NCBI GenBank assembly: GCA_013398955.1
Contig: VWPU01005414.1
Location: 310,001-374,000, forward strand
DNA: 64,000 bases
Direction: 5' to 3'
Source of the DNA: Callaeas wilsoni
Taxonomy: Eukaryota; Chordata; Aves; Passeriformes; Callaeidae
Both the position numbers and the translations under genes were made by a program. The notes under the pieces were generated by a model that saw only the letters and a list, made by a program, of their open reading frames with translations, did no database searches and had not been told where the DNA came from. This document shows positions 38,435-52,485 of the stretch, one piece after another; positions within the stretch are counted from its first letter, which is position 1; each line of letters starts with the position of its first letter.

Positions 38435-38660
38435 GTGCTGTGAGCGGCCGCAGCAGCGAGGCTGCCATGGGTCCAGCGAGGCAGGAGGACACTGCTTGAT
38501 GGCTTTCACCGCTTCACAGCAAGACTGTCCCTGTCTGACTCCTTCCTCCTGCTGCGGACCAAGGTCAGGCCAGGTCGCCAAGCACAGCCAGCATGCCTTG
38601 CTGCAGCACTGCCACTGCTGCGCACCTCTTGGAAGCGCTTCATGGGCCACAAGCAATTTA
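38435..38660. other. GC-rich patch next to a CR1, origin unknown
   Basis: About 225 bases of markedly GC-rich, CAGC-rich sequence, with a GCGGCCGC octamer near 38446 and several CpGs, sit in AT-rich intron just beyond the CR1. Both strands are open for more than 60 codons, which is expected from the composition. No protein or repeat family was recognised. Confidence 0.5.
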
Positions 38661-41600
38661 CTTAATACACTTCGGGAAAGCCTGTAATCCCTTCCAAGGG
38701 CCAGAAATCATTCCCAGCAATCCCAAAAATTCAACTGTTGCCTCAAGAATAACTTCACTCACTGGGGAAGTCTCTGCCCTTCAGATCCTGATCTCCAAAT
38801 AGTAAAAGAGATTGTAATATGTTAACAGTAGCTACTATTCAACTAGAGTAGGTCTGTTAAAGACCTAGCAGTCTACATAATTACTTACCAAGATTTCAGA
38901 AAAAGAACAATATTTAAATAAGAAATTGAAAAGAAAAAAAAATAAAAAAAATAAAACCCCATAAAGTTAATACAGAAAGAAGTACAATACAATAGTGCAG
39001 AAGTAGGTTTAGCACTCTAACTTTTATATTCCTATCTTTGCTACTCTATCCTTCATTTACCATACAATAATCTCACCTTCCCTTCAAGTTTCTTGGACAC
39101 ATTAGGGCTCTGATAACAAATTAACAGCCTACTCCACATGTAGGTCACCATCTGGAAGCCAGCTCAGGTCACAGAGGATTAACTTTAAATTGGATTTAAG
39201 CACAGCTCTATATCCTAAGAAGAAGTCACTTTTTATACTTCAAAAATTTAAGCATCATTATCCGTATTTTCCAAATGAAGAACAGGAGACAAACTCTTAC
39301 AACAACTAGTCAAATGTCACTTAGTAAACCTTATCTGCTTCCTTCCACTGCTCTTTACACTGAGCAGTACTGGCTACCCCGGTTACCTTTCTAAATTTCA
39401 CAAATTCAAGCAAAACAAAGCAGTAATAAACTTACAGGAAAGGAGTGCAAGACCCACCTGGAATTCTCAGCATTTTCCTATAGTAAGATTCCTATTACTA
39501 ACAAAAACATTTCTGAAAGCAACTGTGGCAACAAGAAGATATGGAAGAGTTACGGGTTTCCATCCCAGAAAACTGATTACAATATAATAAACACATGTGG
39601 AAAACCCTTTGCTTTCATGCACCATCTGGCTTTCACCATTCTGACTCCAGCTTTTAACATTCTATTTTTCAGGCACACCTGTGGAGCCATGATACTAAGA
39701 CTATTAATAACAGAGACTTGTTCCAATTGTAATACACCATTTACCTACAGCAGAAAACAAAGGAGAGGGATTCACAGTTCTGTACTGCCCATAAACAACC
39801 CTTCTTCCAGGACCCCCAACCTTCACACACTCTGAGGACTTAATTTTAGGTGTTTTTTGAAGGACAGTTAATAGTTTGAGCAAATGTTAATGTTACACAG
39901 GTGAAATTAGGAGTGTTAATTCTGAGGGTGTATTCAGAACCAAATCTCACACTCTCTGGAGGATTTCTGTACCGTAAAAAACAAGCCTCCACTCTAGAAG
40001 GGAACTATTACTTTCTTTTATGTCCATCATCAAAGAAGCCATGAAGGATAATTTTAAAGGCTGGAGGGAAAAAAAACCCCAAACTTCATGCACGCATTAG
40101 TTCTTAAGAGTGTTTTTTCACCTCCTAGTAGTCTCTCTGTAACATAAGGACAGTTCTATACTATTAAAATGAACCTGTATGTCACTTTTTTTTAGAAATA
40201 TCCTGAAAATCAAAGGTCATTTGTGCCCTTTGACAAGACTGGCTGAAAGATCTGATTTTAACTGTAACCAATGCTTAAATAAACTGATACTGAATCAGGA
40301 GAGAAACGCGTAATGACCAGCTTTTCCTAATGAAGATATCTAGCTTTGTAAATAATTTCCAGAATTTTTTTTTTAAAAATTAATAGCAGTTTAGAGCTTC
40401 CCCACTCTTTCGTTGGCAATCTACTTCTAAAGTTGTTTTTTCTCCCCCCACTTCCTTTGTCAGAGGAAAGATAGAGTTTAGTGCCGTGACATTACAATGA
40501 CTCTAGAAAATTTTATCATTAGCACGCTAATTAAATGAAAGCAATAAATCCAACTAAATCACAAAAGCAAGAAAATGTAAGTAATTAATTATGGAAAATG
40601 CTTTAACAGAATGTTTCTCATCCTGAAAGACCAGAAGTTCCTTTGCCAAATTGTATATATATGTCAGGCACCATTTGGTCCACTGAATTCATCCTCCCTG
40701 GAATGAAACACGCTGGCTACAAATTGTATCAGCACTACTAGATTAAAAGGCTTGATCTACTGTAGATAACAGAACTCTAAGCCAACTCCAACTTGCATAT
40801 TTCAGATGATTTCTGTAGTCATTTAAGATAAAACATGCTAAAGCGTTCAAAACAAAAAGTAGAGACTACACACAAGAAGAAGTCCTTCCTTGGCGCACTT
40901 TTGGGATTTGATCACCATAATTCTAGAAATTCTAGAAGTCAATCTGGCATCTCAATTCCCAACAGCAAGGTTTACCTAGCACCTGCATGGGGTGCTGGTT
41001 CACTGCCAACATGCCTCCCTGAGCACCCACAGAACCTCCAGCACTAGAGAACACAGCCCATCATGCTTACACAGAGCATATCACATGACATAAAAAGTGC
41101 TGCTACCTGTATTGCTACTCAGTTTTAGACTTCATTTAAACAGAAGACTGCTTCAACTGTTTACAGACAGCTAACAAGCTAGAACACAATCTGAATTACA
41201 TTTTCCTTCAGAGGGTTTAGTGATCACTTCTCTCTGTTTCCCAGGAAAACTATAAGACAGAGTTTGCATGTCCTTTTTTTTTTCTGGTGCGCACAGTTAA
41301 AAGTACACAGCAAGAGGTGGGAGAACAGCAAATGTTTCAATTGCTGCCTTTGACAATGGAAAGAATTTAGTGTTTACAAATTTATTTCCAGTTGTTGGCT
41401 CATACATTTGGATATTTGTAGTACTTATCACTATGGTATCCAAGCACATTAGCAGTACTCTGACCCCCACAAAAAAACCGAAACAAAACAAAGCTGTTTC
41501 TTCTCCGCTCTCCAGCCTATTAAGAAACACCTCGGTTAAGGTATTACTAGCACAGCGGGTTCCAGAAATTAAAAACAGAACTCTTTTCAAAAAGTAGACT

Positions 41601-43906
41601 CAATTTCAGATCTTATTTTTTGACCAGAACAAGCAGGGACCAAAGTCTATCATAAAAGCTGGTGTGGTAGACTTGAGACCTGATCTCTGGCTCTGAAATA
41701 AAGTCAGTTCCATAATCACCAGCTCAGAAAGTCTGAATTGCATACTTACAGAAAGAATTTAAATTTTAAAAAATTTAAAAATTAAATCTGTCTAATTATG
41801 TTAATAGCTGAAGTCATCTTCCAGCCCAGAGAAACACAAGACAGTAATTTTGCGCAATGCAGTATCCACAGTGCTCTCTGGAGTTACCCAATAGCACCAG
41901 TAAATCCCTAACATAGCAAACTGTAACGGCATTCAGCCCACATCCTAGCTACCAGGTTGAAATCTGAAACTCTGCAAAGGGTAGCAATTTTAGAAGCTAC
42001 ACACAGATCTTCACATCCCCGCTCAAGTGGGTAAGGTTATTGATGCACTTCAGGCTCAGAAGAGAGGTCAACAGAAATGATTTTTGATAATCAAAACTAC
42101 CGTGCTTCACCTTGCACAGAATATTTTTATAATCACACCCCACTAAATTCTCTTTTGCATCTTGGGCTAACATTTATAGGCAAATTAGACACGATTACAA
42201 ATCTGAAATAATGAAGCAGTGGAAAAAAACTGTATCAGTAATAACTATAAACACTGAATGCAAGAACAGCTTCTTAACAGAAACTCCAAATATTTACCAT
42301 CTTTTTGTAATGTGCTTTATTTTTAGATTTTAACTTATATCCTCAGTTATTAGAGGCCAAAAAGATTAATGATGTTAGAGAAACATGCATGGTAACTGTT
42401 GTGTGTAAATATACATATGCACATAGAAACTCTCATATAATGCATATTAACAAATCTGTTTATATAAGCACATGTAATAAAACAAGTTGATTTAACCAGC
42501 CTTACAAATCAGTAAGCTTCCGAAGAAAACAAAGAAAAAAAAGAACCCATGCTTCTTGAAGTCTGGTATCAGACTTCTAAAGCACAGATCTCCACCAAGC
42601 ATATCCTGCTCCATCAAGTCCCACACTTACTTCTCAACAGCTGGAATAACACCCACCCATGTAAGCATCAATCTAATTAATGTTCTTTAACTTTTACAGT
42701 AAACTAAAGGTATACTACTCTTATGGGAGTACAGTATTCCCAGAACCATATAAATACGAACTTTTGGCAGTAAGTCACATATTTTATTAATTCTACTAGA
42801 CTATGCTACCTGCCAGAACTAACTAAAGTAAATATTCATATATAGTCGTAATATTCCTACCTACTTTCGAACTCACATTTAATTCCAAAACTTCAGAAGT
42901 ATATAATTAAGAGATTCTGAATTTTTCACATTCCTCACCTCCTCCCAAAATAAACTATTACAATTTCCATTAAGGATTAAATAAGTTTTAATTTCCGTAA
43001 AAAAAATTTCACTCGCAAACACAAAACACAAAATCTTCAATTTTTGTTATTCACTCATCATGTCTACATAGAGATCACATCTTCGTATTCCACAAGAGTT
43101 TGGTTATGTCACTTACTGACATTCCTAACATGTAGAAAAATAATGCAACTAACCTCGACCTCATTTCACAAAGGAAAACAAGGAAAAAATCAGCAGGAAC
43201 AGAAGGAAGAAAATACTACTGCACCATCTCATAAAGATATTCTAAAAGCTGAAATACTATCAGTATAAATCATGGACTGTTCCCTCTCTTATTTACATCA
43301 CATACTGTTCTTTTTAAGAGAAGACCCAAGTGTTATAAGAATTGAGCCATTTGGATTTGGAACAGTAGAAATTATAGATTCTAAAACAGGAAATTTGGCT
43401 AGAACACCCTTTTAGCACTTTTTTTTTTTTTGGTGGGAGGGAGGGGGGACTGACACTGAAAAAATAAAAAAGTAACAAACTGGAGCAGTTGTGTATGTAA
43501 AACTAACCCATTTGGGCCTCCTGTACTGAAGTCCTTTGTCATAGTCTCCTCGGTGTCAACTAGTAAGATCATTTGAATAACTGATCAAGGTGAGAAAGAT
43601 TTCATGTAAAGGCCTGAATGTGGAAAGCATATCTGTCCTGGGGGCTGCTTGAAGCCAGATTTATTTTCCTCTCTTTTTCCTGGGCTCCACTAGGAGAGAG
43701 AAGATGGAGGAGTAACAAGACCTGAAAAGAAATATTGAACCTGGGGACATTGATATGAATTGAAAGGAGAGAGAAAGTAACCTAAGATCCCATTCAGATC
43801 ATGCTTCCAGTTTAACAGAAGCCATGAATCACTTCACTCAGAACCTTTCAGAAGCTATATTAGACAAGAGATATCCAAGCAAACTCCACAAAAAATTGTG
43901 CTGTTT
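38661..43906. other. CEP85L intron 2, no recognised gene
   Basis: AT-rich sequence with only a MIR-like fragment. A T-run followed by GGTGGGAGGGAGGGGGG at about 43420-43448 could form a G-quadruplex on the plus strand. Confidence 0.5.
39250..39335 (+). repeat. MIR-like ancient SINE fragment
   Basis: The order ATCATTATCCGTATTTTCC, AAATGAAGAACAGGAGAC, then AACTAGTCAAATGTCACTTA follows the MIR 3' half ('attatccccattttacagatgagg', 'agtgacttgcccaaggtcac'). Short and diverged. Confidence 0.45.
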
Positions 43907-43972
43907 TCACAGAATCAGAGAATGTCTTGGGCTGAAAGGCCCTCAAAGATAATCTTGTTCCAACCCCTTTGA
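43907..43972 (-). mobile_element. CR1 LINE, short 3' tail
   Basis: Plus-strand text 'tcacagaatcagagaatgtc', 'ttgggctgaaaggccctcaaagata', 'cttgttccaacccc' is the reverse complement of a CR1 3' terminus. Confidence 0.9.
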
Positions 43973-46900
43973 AGTGTGTTTTCTTCACATGGGATTTTTT
44001 TTTTATCATGAGCATTTTTTCTCCTAGTCTAAATAGAGCATAATAGTAAAAAAAAAAATTCTGCACATCTCATTTGAATTCTCACTAGTCTCTAAAATTT
44101 TTTCAACTAGACTTCTTTTGGCTATTAAGATTTCTCTAACACATGAGGAGAATAACAACCCCATTATGGACGCCCTAGCGAATCAAATTCCCTTTCTATG
44201 CACTCTGAACATATTTTTAGTTCAATTTTCTAGCTGAGCTAATTAGAATTAAAACCTTGCCATTACTCTCAACAGCAAAGTATGACTGCATGCAGGCGGC
44301 TGATGCAATGAGAAAGAAAGGAGTACTTTTAACCATATCACCTCTCTAAATGAAAGCTTACTCCAGAAACACCACTCGCCCAGTTAAAAAATGGCTGTTT
44401 CTTTAGAATCTATATGTGAAATAGAAGAATAAACTATAATCCTATACCAAATCGCTAGGTGCTCTTACAAAATAAAACTTACAAACAGGAAAACTGAAAA
44501 CCTCCTGCCACTTCATACAATAAATGCCATTGTTTAAATCAACCAAGAAAGACTGTCCTATTTTTGAACATACAAAATATTTTTAGCCTTTGACAGGGAT
44601 CGTCTAATCCCTGATGGAAAAGGATGTGCCACTAAGAGTTTACCACAGTTATACAACTTAAGAAAAATGCACATAATACAGTCTTCTGATTCACAGACTA
44701 ACATCAAGACTAAAATCATCCTGTATGCTTAAGAATAGCAGCCCAAACAGGGACACATTCAATGCAAGATGTATCAAAAATATATACATATATTTAAACA
44801 TCCTTATAAACTTTCTGTCCAATGCCTTACGAGTTTAAAAATCCAGTCACATTGAGGAATAAGGCACAAATTGTAATGTAAGAACAGTTAACAAGGAGGG
44901 AGATGCTAATTTATGTTTATGTCATCCATAAAGGTAACTAATTCCTTCCAAATATATTTCATCATTACTACTTTTTCTATTACAAGGATTAAGCGCCAGG
45001 AAGAACAGTGGCATAGAGAACAGAGAACAGAAGAGGGTGCAATTCCTGAACATTACAGGCCTTCTGGAAACTAACCAAGAAAAAATTGACATAAAATAAG
45101 CAAAGTTACTCCTGTATATTTTCTGATTTTCATTGTTATTACAAAAAACTTAGAAAAAGCTGCAAAGAAGACTGGTGTCAGAGACTTTTTTTGCATTAGA
45201 GGGAACAGGACACTGCCTTTTTTCCTGCCAGTCATCTTTCTGCCTTTAAGGACAGACTTCATCTTATTCCTACATAGACATCTAAGTTGCCTTCTGGTTT
45301 TATTCTGATCTTGCCACTTAATAGATACTTTAAAAACAATATACACATACACAGAAAATACTGTTTAGATGTATAAAACCAACATTTCCTACGTGGGATG
45401 CCTCAGAAGCGTTTTTCTGCAGAAAAAGCTTGAGTATTCACTACAAAGCTATTTGTTGCATAAGTTGTATTTAATTATATAAGCTGAATAAGGCATAAAC
45501 TTTTTAACCTATTGTACAAGATAACTACACTAGAAGAACATGCTCCAGGGGCAAAGAAGTGACCTCTGTGTAGCTGACAACACTTCTACAATGCTGACTT
45601 TCATGATTGCTGCTGACACAAATGCAATCATTGTCATAGCAAAATCTTATCTGTCAGCCCTCTAAGAGGAAGAAAATAAAAACCTCAAGAGATTTCCTTT
45701 ACCATGTTTTGCATTGGGAAAAACCCACATTAGTAGTTTTCTTTCTAAATTTGATGGGGTAAGAAGAATTTAAGGTGATAAAAAGGGGAAAAAAAAGCAT
45801 AATAATAATAATAACAATAATAATAATAACAACTTTTAACACAAACCAATCACAGTTCCCCAAGGAATTTAACATATCAAGAGCAACAAACTGGCACATA
45901 TTCTGCCTGAAAAAAACCCAGGCCAGCTGTTAACAACTACCAGTCAAGTGAGGTTACTGCAAACAAATGCCCCATGAGCAGACAGGCAAGCATTCTTGAG
46001 CCTTCACCCCCTGCCCCTTCCATTACTATTCAAACTCTTCAAACTGTTTCATTCTACCCCAAACCTGGGCTAAGTACTCAGACTTGTCATTTGCTGCGTA
46101 TTTCTCACTTCCTCTTACAGACACCTAATTCCTCTAACGTGAAGAAAGTCAGAGATGAAGGAAGTGAGACGGAGTAACCATGCTTCATGCACAAGTGGTC
46201 TCTGCACATTGTTCTTCCTCACTGCTGCTTTTATACTGCCAAAACTGATGTAAAAACTCCATCTGACTTATCACAGAAGCTCACAGAAACACAAGCAAGG
46301 CCCTGAAACAAGTTTTCTGTGACAGTGAGCTTTTATGTTCTACTTCAAAGGGAACTTTTACAGAAATTAGTTATTAGCAGTACACTGAAATCATGGCTAA
46401 AATAAAGGATGACATTAAATACATTAGCTGGATTTTACACTCAGAGAAAGGTTTAATCTGTGCATATATTATAGCAGAAACAGGTCTGAATAAAGACTAA
46501 GAGCAAAGTATAAGCCCTCCAGAAACAGGTAGTCTTGTAAAACTGTTAAAAAACAGATTTACAAACTTTTCAGTGGGGGATACAAACAGTCTGCTCTGTC
46601 AAGCCCCATGCTAGAACTCCAGGCAGAGGCAACAGGTTTTCTCTGGCTACAAGGAACTTGCGGCCTACATCCCAAATGCCTACAGCCTGTCACTAAGTGC
46701 ACTATTCTGACTATAGTGGAAAGGATTAAAAATGAATCCTGTGATTTCTTCAGATAAGGGCTGCCAAGGCTACTTGAATACGTATATTAAGTATTGACTA
46801 CCTACAGAATGCTTTCAGTGTTCAGAGAAAAACAGTCTGAGGCCACAACTGTTCTTCTCTGTGGCTTTTCTCAAACTGATCTCACTCCTGCTCCCCTTCA

Positions 46901-47210
46901 TGAGATCCTGAGCTACAGAACTCCTGAATGAAGCCCAGAGAGTCTTCTTTGACATTATAGCAGCAAGGAAAAGTGAAAAGTCCTCCCTGAAATCCCTCAG
47001 CAAAGATGCACAATGATTGGCATGCCCAGGTCTCATGATACTGACCTAAATACAGGTGAGATAATTGTATGATGCTCCTTGTTTTCTCATCAGAATGCCA
47101 GATATCCACCACACTCCAAAAATACAGATTACAGGACACTAAAAACAACTACCTGATATTCCACCTGAGCATGATGCAAACGACATGGAATAGGAGGCAG
47201 AAATTGTACA
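43973..47210. other. CEP85L intron 2, no recognised gene
   Basis: Contains the AAT microsatellite; otherwise nothing recognised. Confidence 0.5.
45799..45833 (+). repeat. (AAT)n microsatellite
   Basis: About eleven AAT units are interrupted by AAC in the middle and at the end. Confidence 0.9.
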
Positions 47211-47635
47211 GTGTTTGGCTGGGAGAGAGGTCACTTCCTTCCCTGCAGCCCCTAGGGTGCTTGTTTTGGTAACACAGCACGGTCTCAGCTTTTGCTGAGA
47301 AGCACTTACACGACACCACAGCCTCTGCCACCCCAGTGAGGGGTGCACAAGAGGTTGGGAGAGGACACAGCTGGGACAGCTGACCTGAAATACCAAAGAG
47401 ATTCCATACTATATAATGTCATGCTCAGCAATGAAACCGAGGCGCAGGTTTTTTCCAAAGTATTTGTTGCTCAGAGACTGGCTAGGCATCAGTCTCCTGG
47501 TGGTGCTTTTATATCACAATGCTCATTTTCTTTTTCTTTCATTATTAAACTGTTTTTTATCTCAACCCTGAAGTTTGGGAGGTTTTTCCTTGTTTTTTGC
47601 TCTTCTGATCCTCCCTCCCATCCCACCATCTCATA
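47211..47635 (+). mobile_element. Avian endogenous retrovirus solo LTR, diverged
   Basis: It shares with the LTR at 27463 the opening TGTTTGGCTGGGA, 'ccccagtgaggggtgcacaag', 'gttgggagaggacacagctggga', 'atgtcatgctcagcaatgaaac' (where the AATAAA is lost) and 'attaaactgttttttatctcaaccc'. It is older or deleted in the middle, and no viral coding sequence adjoins it. Confidence 0.8.
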
Positions 47636-50600
47636 CATTCTGGTACAAGTCAGTGACATAGCTCCAAAATACATATGACAGAAATAACTTTTCGCACAGT
47701 AACCAAGTGAATGTCACTAAATTCTAAGTAAGCAGAACTTACTTTCACTGAGTTATTTCCAATTATAACAGAAATAATTTTTCTGAAAAACAACTACTGA
47801 TGTTAGCTGAAGGCAAAATGCATCAAGTTCACCGCACAGAACACTCCCACTAGCCGGAGAAACATCCTGGTGGCATTTTTTATGTGAGGAAAACTGAGCA
47901 TACTGTGAGAGCTTGTTCCTATGGAGAAACTATCACAAAAGAAGGCAAAGTATGAAGTTAAAGCAGCAGCTATTTCTCTCTGCAGAACATTCGTATATGA
48001 AACTAATAAGTGCCTTTATTTTCGTTCAAGCCAGTTTCAAATTCAGAGTACACAAGTTCACATGGAGCATGCCACTGTCACTTGAAGCAATTTCTCCATC
48101 TTATTTTAGTGGAAAATTCTTAGCATAATTTTTTCCTATTTGTTAAATCCTGGGAAGAGGCTACCAGAATCTGAAATAATCCTTTTTTTTTTTTAAATCC
48201 TAAAACCCCAAAAAAAACCAGCCAAGCTCTGAGCATTAATATTTATATTCCCATCAGCTATACAGACACTTCATTCTAGCAAGCAATGGTAATATCACTT
48301 ACAAGGACTAGAGTCTAATACAGGCTGAAGTGAAGTGCACATTTCTGATTGTCAGGGTAGATAATATCCAAGTAACACAGTAACTCTGACTCACAGAGGG
48401 CTGGACACAGCTTCATAACATGATTATTTGGCAAGCAAAGAGGAAGGAAACAAGGAAAAATGCTTCAAACATAATTATTTTCTACCCTCCAAATAATCAA
48501 GCTACTTCACCAAACATATGCCGATACTTGCCAGGATCCAAGGGCATAGAGATCAACCTCAGCTCAAAATCAGGAACTTCTCTGAAAATCCATCATCTTC
48601 CAAAATCACAGAACACTGTAGACAGTGAGCACTGCCAGCAATCAAGATTGAGGATCCTTGTGTTATTGCACTTTTGTGATACCCAAAATGATAGCACAAT
48701 CTACATGTTTGACCTACACATTGTCAATCCCATTATCTTTCGCAGCAGAAGAAAAACCCCCTCAAGAAACTACATAATTAGATTTTGCCTCCTGAAATTC
48801 AGTTCTGCCTTTCACTATATTGAATAGTTATATTTATTAACTTGTCTTTTTCTCCTTAATGGAAAAAAAGAAAGGGAAAAAAAAAAGGCATTAGAATACC
48901 ATGCTTGGGACCTGCTGGAAGAAAGAGTGCTTGAAACAGGAAAACCAAGTAACTTTGATTCTGGTTTTTCCATGTTTCCTGGCATATAAAGAAACGCTAC
49001 AACTCAACTGAAGTAATAGGGTTTTTCAATTCCCTAAGAAGATAATATATTCCCTTAAAAATGAGAGACAAGAGACTCCTCTGGGTCTCGTATCATTAAA
49101 ACAAGTTCCTATTCTATCAGCTAAGCATTCCAGAGAAGTAGTTGGAGGGTTGTTAAAAAAGGGGGTTTATTAAAGTTAAACTAGCAGAACATCAACTCCT
49201 AAAAAAGTAGTAACTCTGATTCTCTGCATCCAGTCTCTCTATTCCAGAAAAGCAACATTCTATGACTTTTTACACTATTAATTTGCAACCAACAATGTTA
49301 AATCACAAATTGCATGTAACAATAAGGGAGAAAGATCTGCTTTATATGGGACTTTCCGCTGCACAACAAGCTTATCTGATGAAGGAAACTGTTTTGGTCT
49401 GCAAGAATCATGGGCCCTGTATCTTACCACATCAATATCTAGTTCTTATCCCTCCTGTCTAAAAGGCAAAACTCAGAATGAGCTTAAGGGAAAGAGCTCT
49501 GCTGGGGTTTACAGACCTTTTAATTTCTGCCAAGTCCTAATTCTCTAATTAGGTAACCCAAATAAAAATAGTCTCAAAAACACTGAGAACATACACTTCA
49601 TATTTCTTCTGTAAGCAGTACTGAAAGAATGGTTATACACAGGTACCACAACAGTTACTAAAAATGAAGCCCAAAAGTTAACGTGAATCCAGAACAACTT
49701 ACTGACAGGAAACAAATAAAAACACCAAACATATTAACTGTAGTTTAAACAGATATAAAATGCCTCATAATGTTTAAATTAAGAGCACTCTGAATCAAGT
49801 GTCAGATCTACCCAAACTAACATCCCCACATTTAAGGTTTATAAATTTCTCTTCTCAGCTCCCAAAGTGCACATCAGAATCGTGCAATTTCAGCAGTGAA
49901 ACTCCACTGCCTATTTCATTTCCTAATTCTCCTGCCTTTGCACAACATAATATACAATCAACTGAATACATTTTAACATAAAAGGTTTCTTTCTCCTGTC
50001 TTTAGCAAAACTCATCTCCCTTCCAAATCACACAAGTTTGAGCCAAACACAGCAGGTACTTGTCACTATTCTTCAAACCTTGCAATTTCAAAAAGAACGA
50101 ATGCTCCTGAAATTAGTATGAGTAAGAAGATGAATTTGAAAGAACATTTAAGATACTATGAAAAAATCCCAGTAAAAACATATTTTAAGTGCACCTGAGG
50201 TCCATTCCCTGCATAAGCGTATTTATTAGCAACTACATATCTGTACAGACTCAGGTGCAACGTTCAGAATTAACGGAGATGTTAATGCCAATTCTGATAT
50301 TAAGGTTTTCATTTTTAGTGAGCATAACAGAAAGGAAGTAGCAAGGCCACAATTCATTCTCTCAGCATTGTTAAAAACTCTAATAATCTGCCAACTTGTG
50401 AAAAAAATTTCCCTCTGAAAAATCCCCAGGAGCTTCTTCCCAAGCAGCACATTGACAGCAGATGGCCAGCATCAAGTCTGCAATTACCAGTCTGGCCTGA
50501 CAGACCCACAGATGACAATGATACTCTCTTCTTTCTGTAAATGTGTGGAGGGGGCAGCTTGAGAGATGCAGACAACTAGGTATCATAGGCAACGACCCCA

Positions 50601-52323
50601 TCCACTAAAAATATACATATACAATCAGCTTCCAGGTCTGTCATACGATTCTTCCATTAATCTTGACTTCACGATTAGGTTTCCCTCCTTTTTTCTTTAA
50701 CATTGTCTTTTCTGCTACTTTAAAGTTTTTCAAATAAGGTGGCAGGAAATGCATAACATTAAGAATACAACAGAACTGACCATTGTCAAGCATTGCCAAA
50801 GACAAACTTCATGAACTATCTGTTGTTGCAACTTTTCCCCTCTTTATTTTACTCTCCCTCCCAGCACAGTCTCCCCCCACCCAGCCCTGAACAGATTATT
50901 CTCTTGCCCACAGAGGAGAACAGAACATCTGATGAGAAGCTGCTGTTTCATTTCCTCTCCTTCATCCCACCCCCCAAATGGGGAAGCCCTCAAAAGGGGG
51001 GAGGGGAAGGCATGGTTTTAATTCAAATGCTGCGTCTTAAAATACTATTGTGTAGCATTTGGCTGGGAGTGATTAAATCTATATATAAATACACACCATG
51101 AGAGTGCTTTATCCCCCCTACATCTCTTGGGGAGGGTAAAAAAAATGCTTCTGCATTAATAACCATTTACTATTTCAGTTTTACACCTAAGAATTTTAAT
51201 ATCTGAGCAAAAACTTTATTTTGCCAAAGTCAACAACTGTTTAGAAACAAAAGAAAGCAGAAAGCAAGTTATGAGTTCCTTTCCAACTGACAGATGCAAC
51301 AGAAGGAGGGTGGAAAGGATTTTCCCATGTGCAAAAGAGGCCTGACAGACTTAACTGAGGCATTTGGACCCCTCCTCAGGAATGCTCAGCCCTGCACGGA
51401 GACTTCTGTCTTACACTGATTCAGCATTCCTTACTTCATTTCTACTAATTCTTCCTGTTCTTCCTCATTCCAGCTACACCTTTTGAAAAATTTATCAGGC
51501 ATAGAAAGATGTTGGAGAAAAGTAGATACTAGAGAAAAGTATATCACAGTCTTGCTGTCATTCATTACCTGTCTTGAAAATCTTACTGGGAAATAAGGCA
51601 AGAAGGAAACCTCAAGTCTTACTACAGCCTAGTTCTCTCTCATTCAGGCTTAATTCCAGTGACACATTGCATAGGGAGGGTGCCAATGTTATGGAAACAC
51701 TGCCACTGTAGAGGCTGTACCCCTCCCTGATAAGATCACCTTTGAGTAATCATGATTTAATCCAAACTAAGTTCTGACAATGTTTAGATATTGTTGATTC
51801 TTCTCAAAGATCGTTGACTATGTGTCAAATCCCATGCAATAAAATGAAAATTCCTTCCCACCAGAAGTGGAGATGAGAAGAGACAACATGCCCCATTTTT
51901 CTCACAGCATGATGAGCAAACTTTCTTTGCTGACACACACTACGTGACACACACAATGAATACCAGAAAGCATTGTCCTTTTATCAACTCCCTCAAAAGT
52001 TTCTGCTTTTCTCCACTTGTTTATCAAGTGCTGTAGTACAGGACATTACTCCTCTGTATAAATCTGGCACTTCTTGTAACTGCAATTATCAAAACATGTA
52101 ACACAAGCACTGCCTTTGTGGCAGAGATGGAAGTTAATGCACACAACTCATGTAGAACTAAATTAATCAACTCTCACCAAAACAATTACTTGGCCCCGGC
52201 AAGAAAAAACTGCACACACTCTATAGCTTTGCAAAACTACAGGTAGCTTGTGAAAAACATCTTTAAAACGTTTTGGATTGTTTCTCTCCCAGAAACATCC
52301 GAAACTTAGTGGTGTCAACTCAC
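47636..52323. other. CEP85L intron 2, segment next to exon 2
   Basis: No exon or named repeat was seen. A 135-codon plus-strand ORF (48420-48827) lacks any recognisable motif. Confidence 0.5.
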
Positions 52324-52485
52324 CTTCCACACTGTCAGAACAGGAGGTACCAATCCCAGTGTCCCCGCTGTCAGAAGCTATGCTGTGTCTTCTCACAGGA
52401 TTGTTTTGACCGCTTGATGAAATCGTTGAGGACTGCCACAGGGATTCAGTACCAGGTAACCATCCCACTGAGGAATAATCCGAGC
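52324..52485 (-). CDS. CEP85L: CEP85L exon 2 (162 bp internal coding exon)
   Basis: Translated on the minus strand the exon gives [19 protein letters not shown], then a linker, then [19 protein letters not shown] and DSVE, ending with one base of the next codon. This is the conserved N-terminal motif of CEP85L; the SDSGDTxIGTSCSD core is shared with its paralogue CEP85. The acceptor is CCTTTTTTGTAG and the donor is GGAAG followed by GTGAGT. The exon takes one base from exon 1 and leaves one base for exon 3 (G plus AT makes Asp), so the frames join cleanly. As I recall, human lissencephaly-associated CEP85L variants cluster in this exon, fitting its strong conservation. It is separated from exon 3 by an intron of about 25.4 kb. 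The first exon, beginning MWGRF in human, was not found in the window. Confidence 0.97.

Noticed and set aside
48420..48827. 135-codon plus-strand ORF
   Set aside because: No motif and no flanking exon signals; chance ORF in intron 2.
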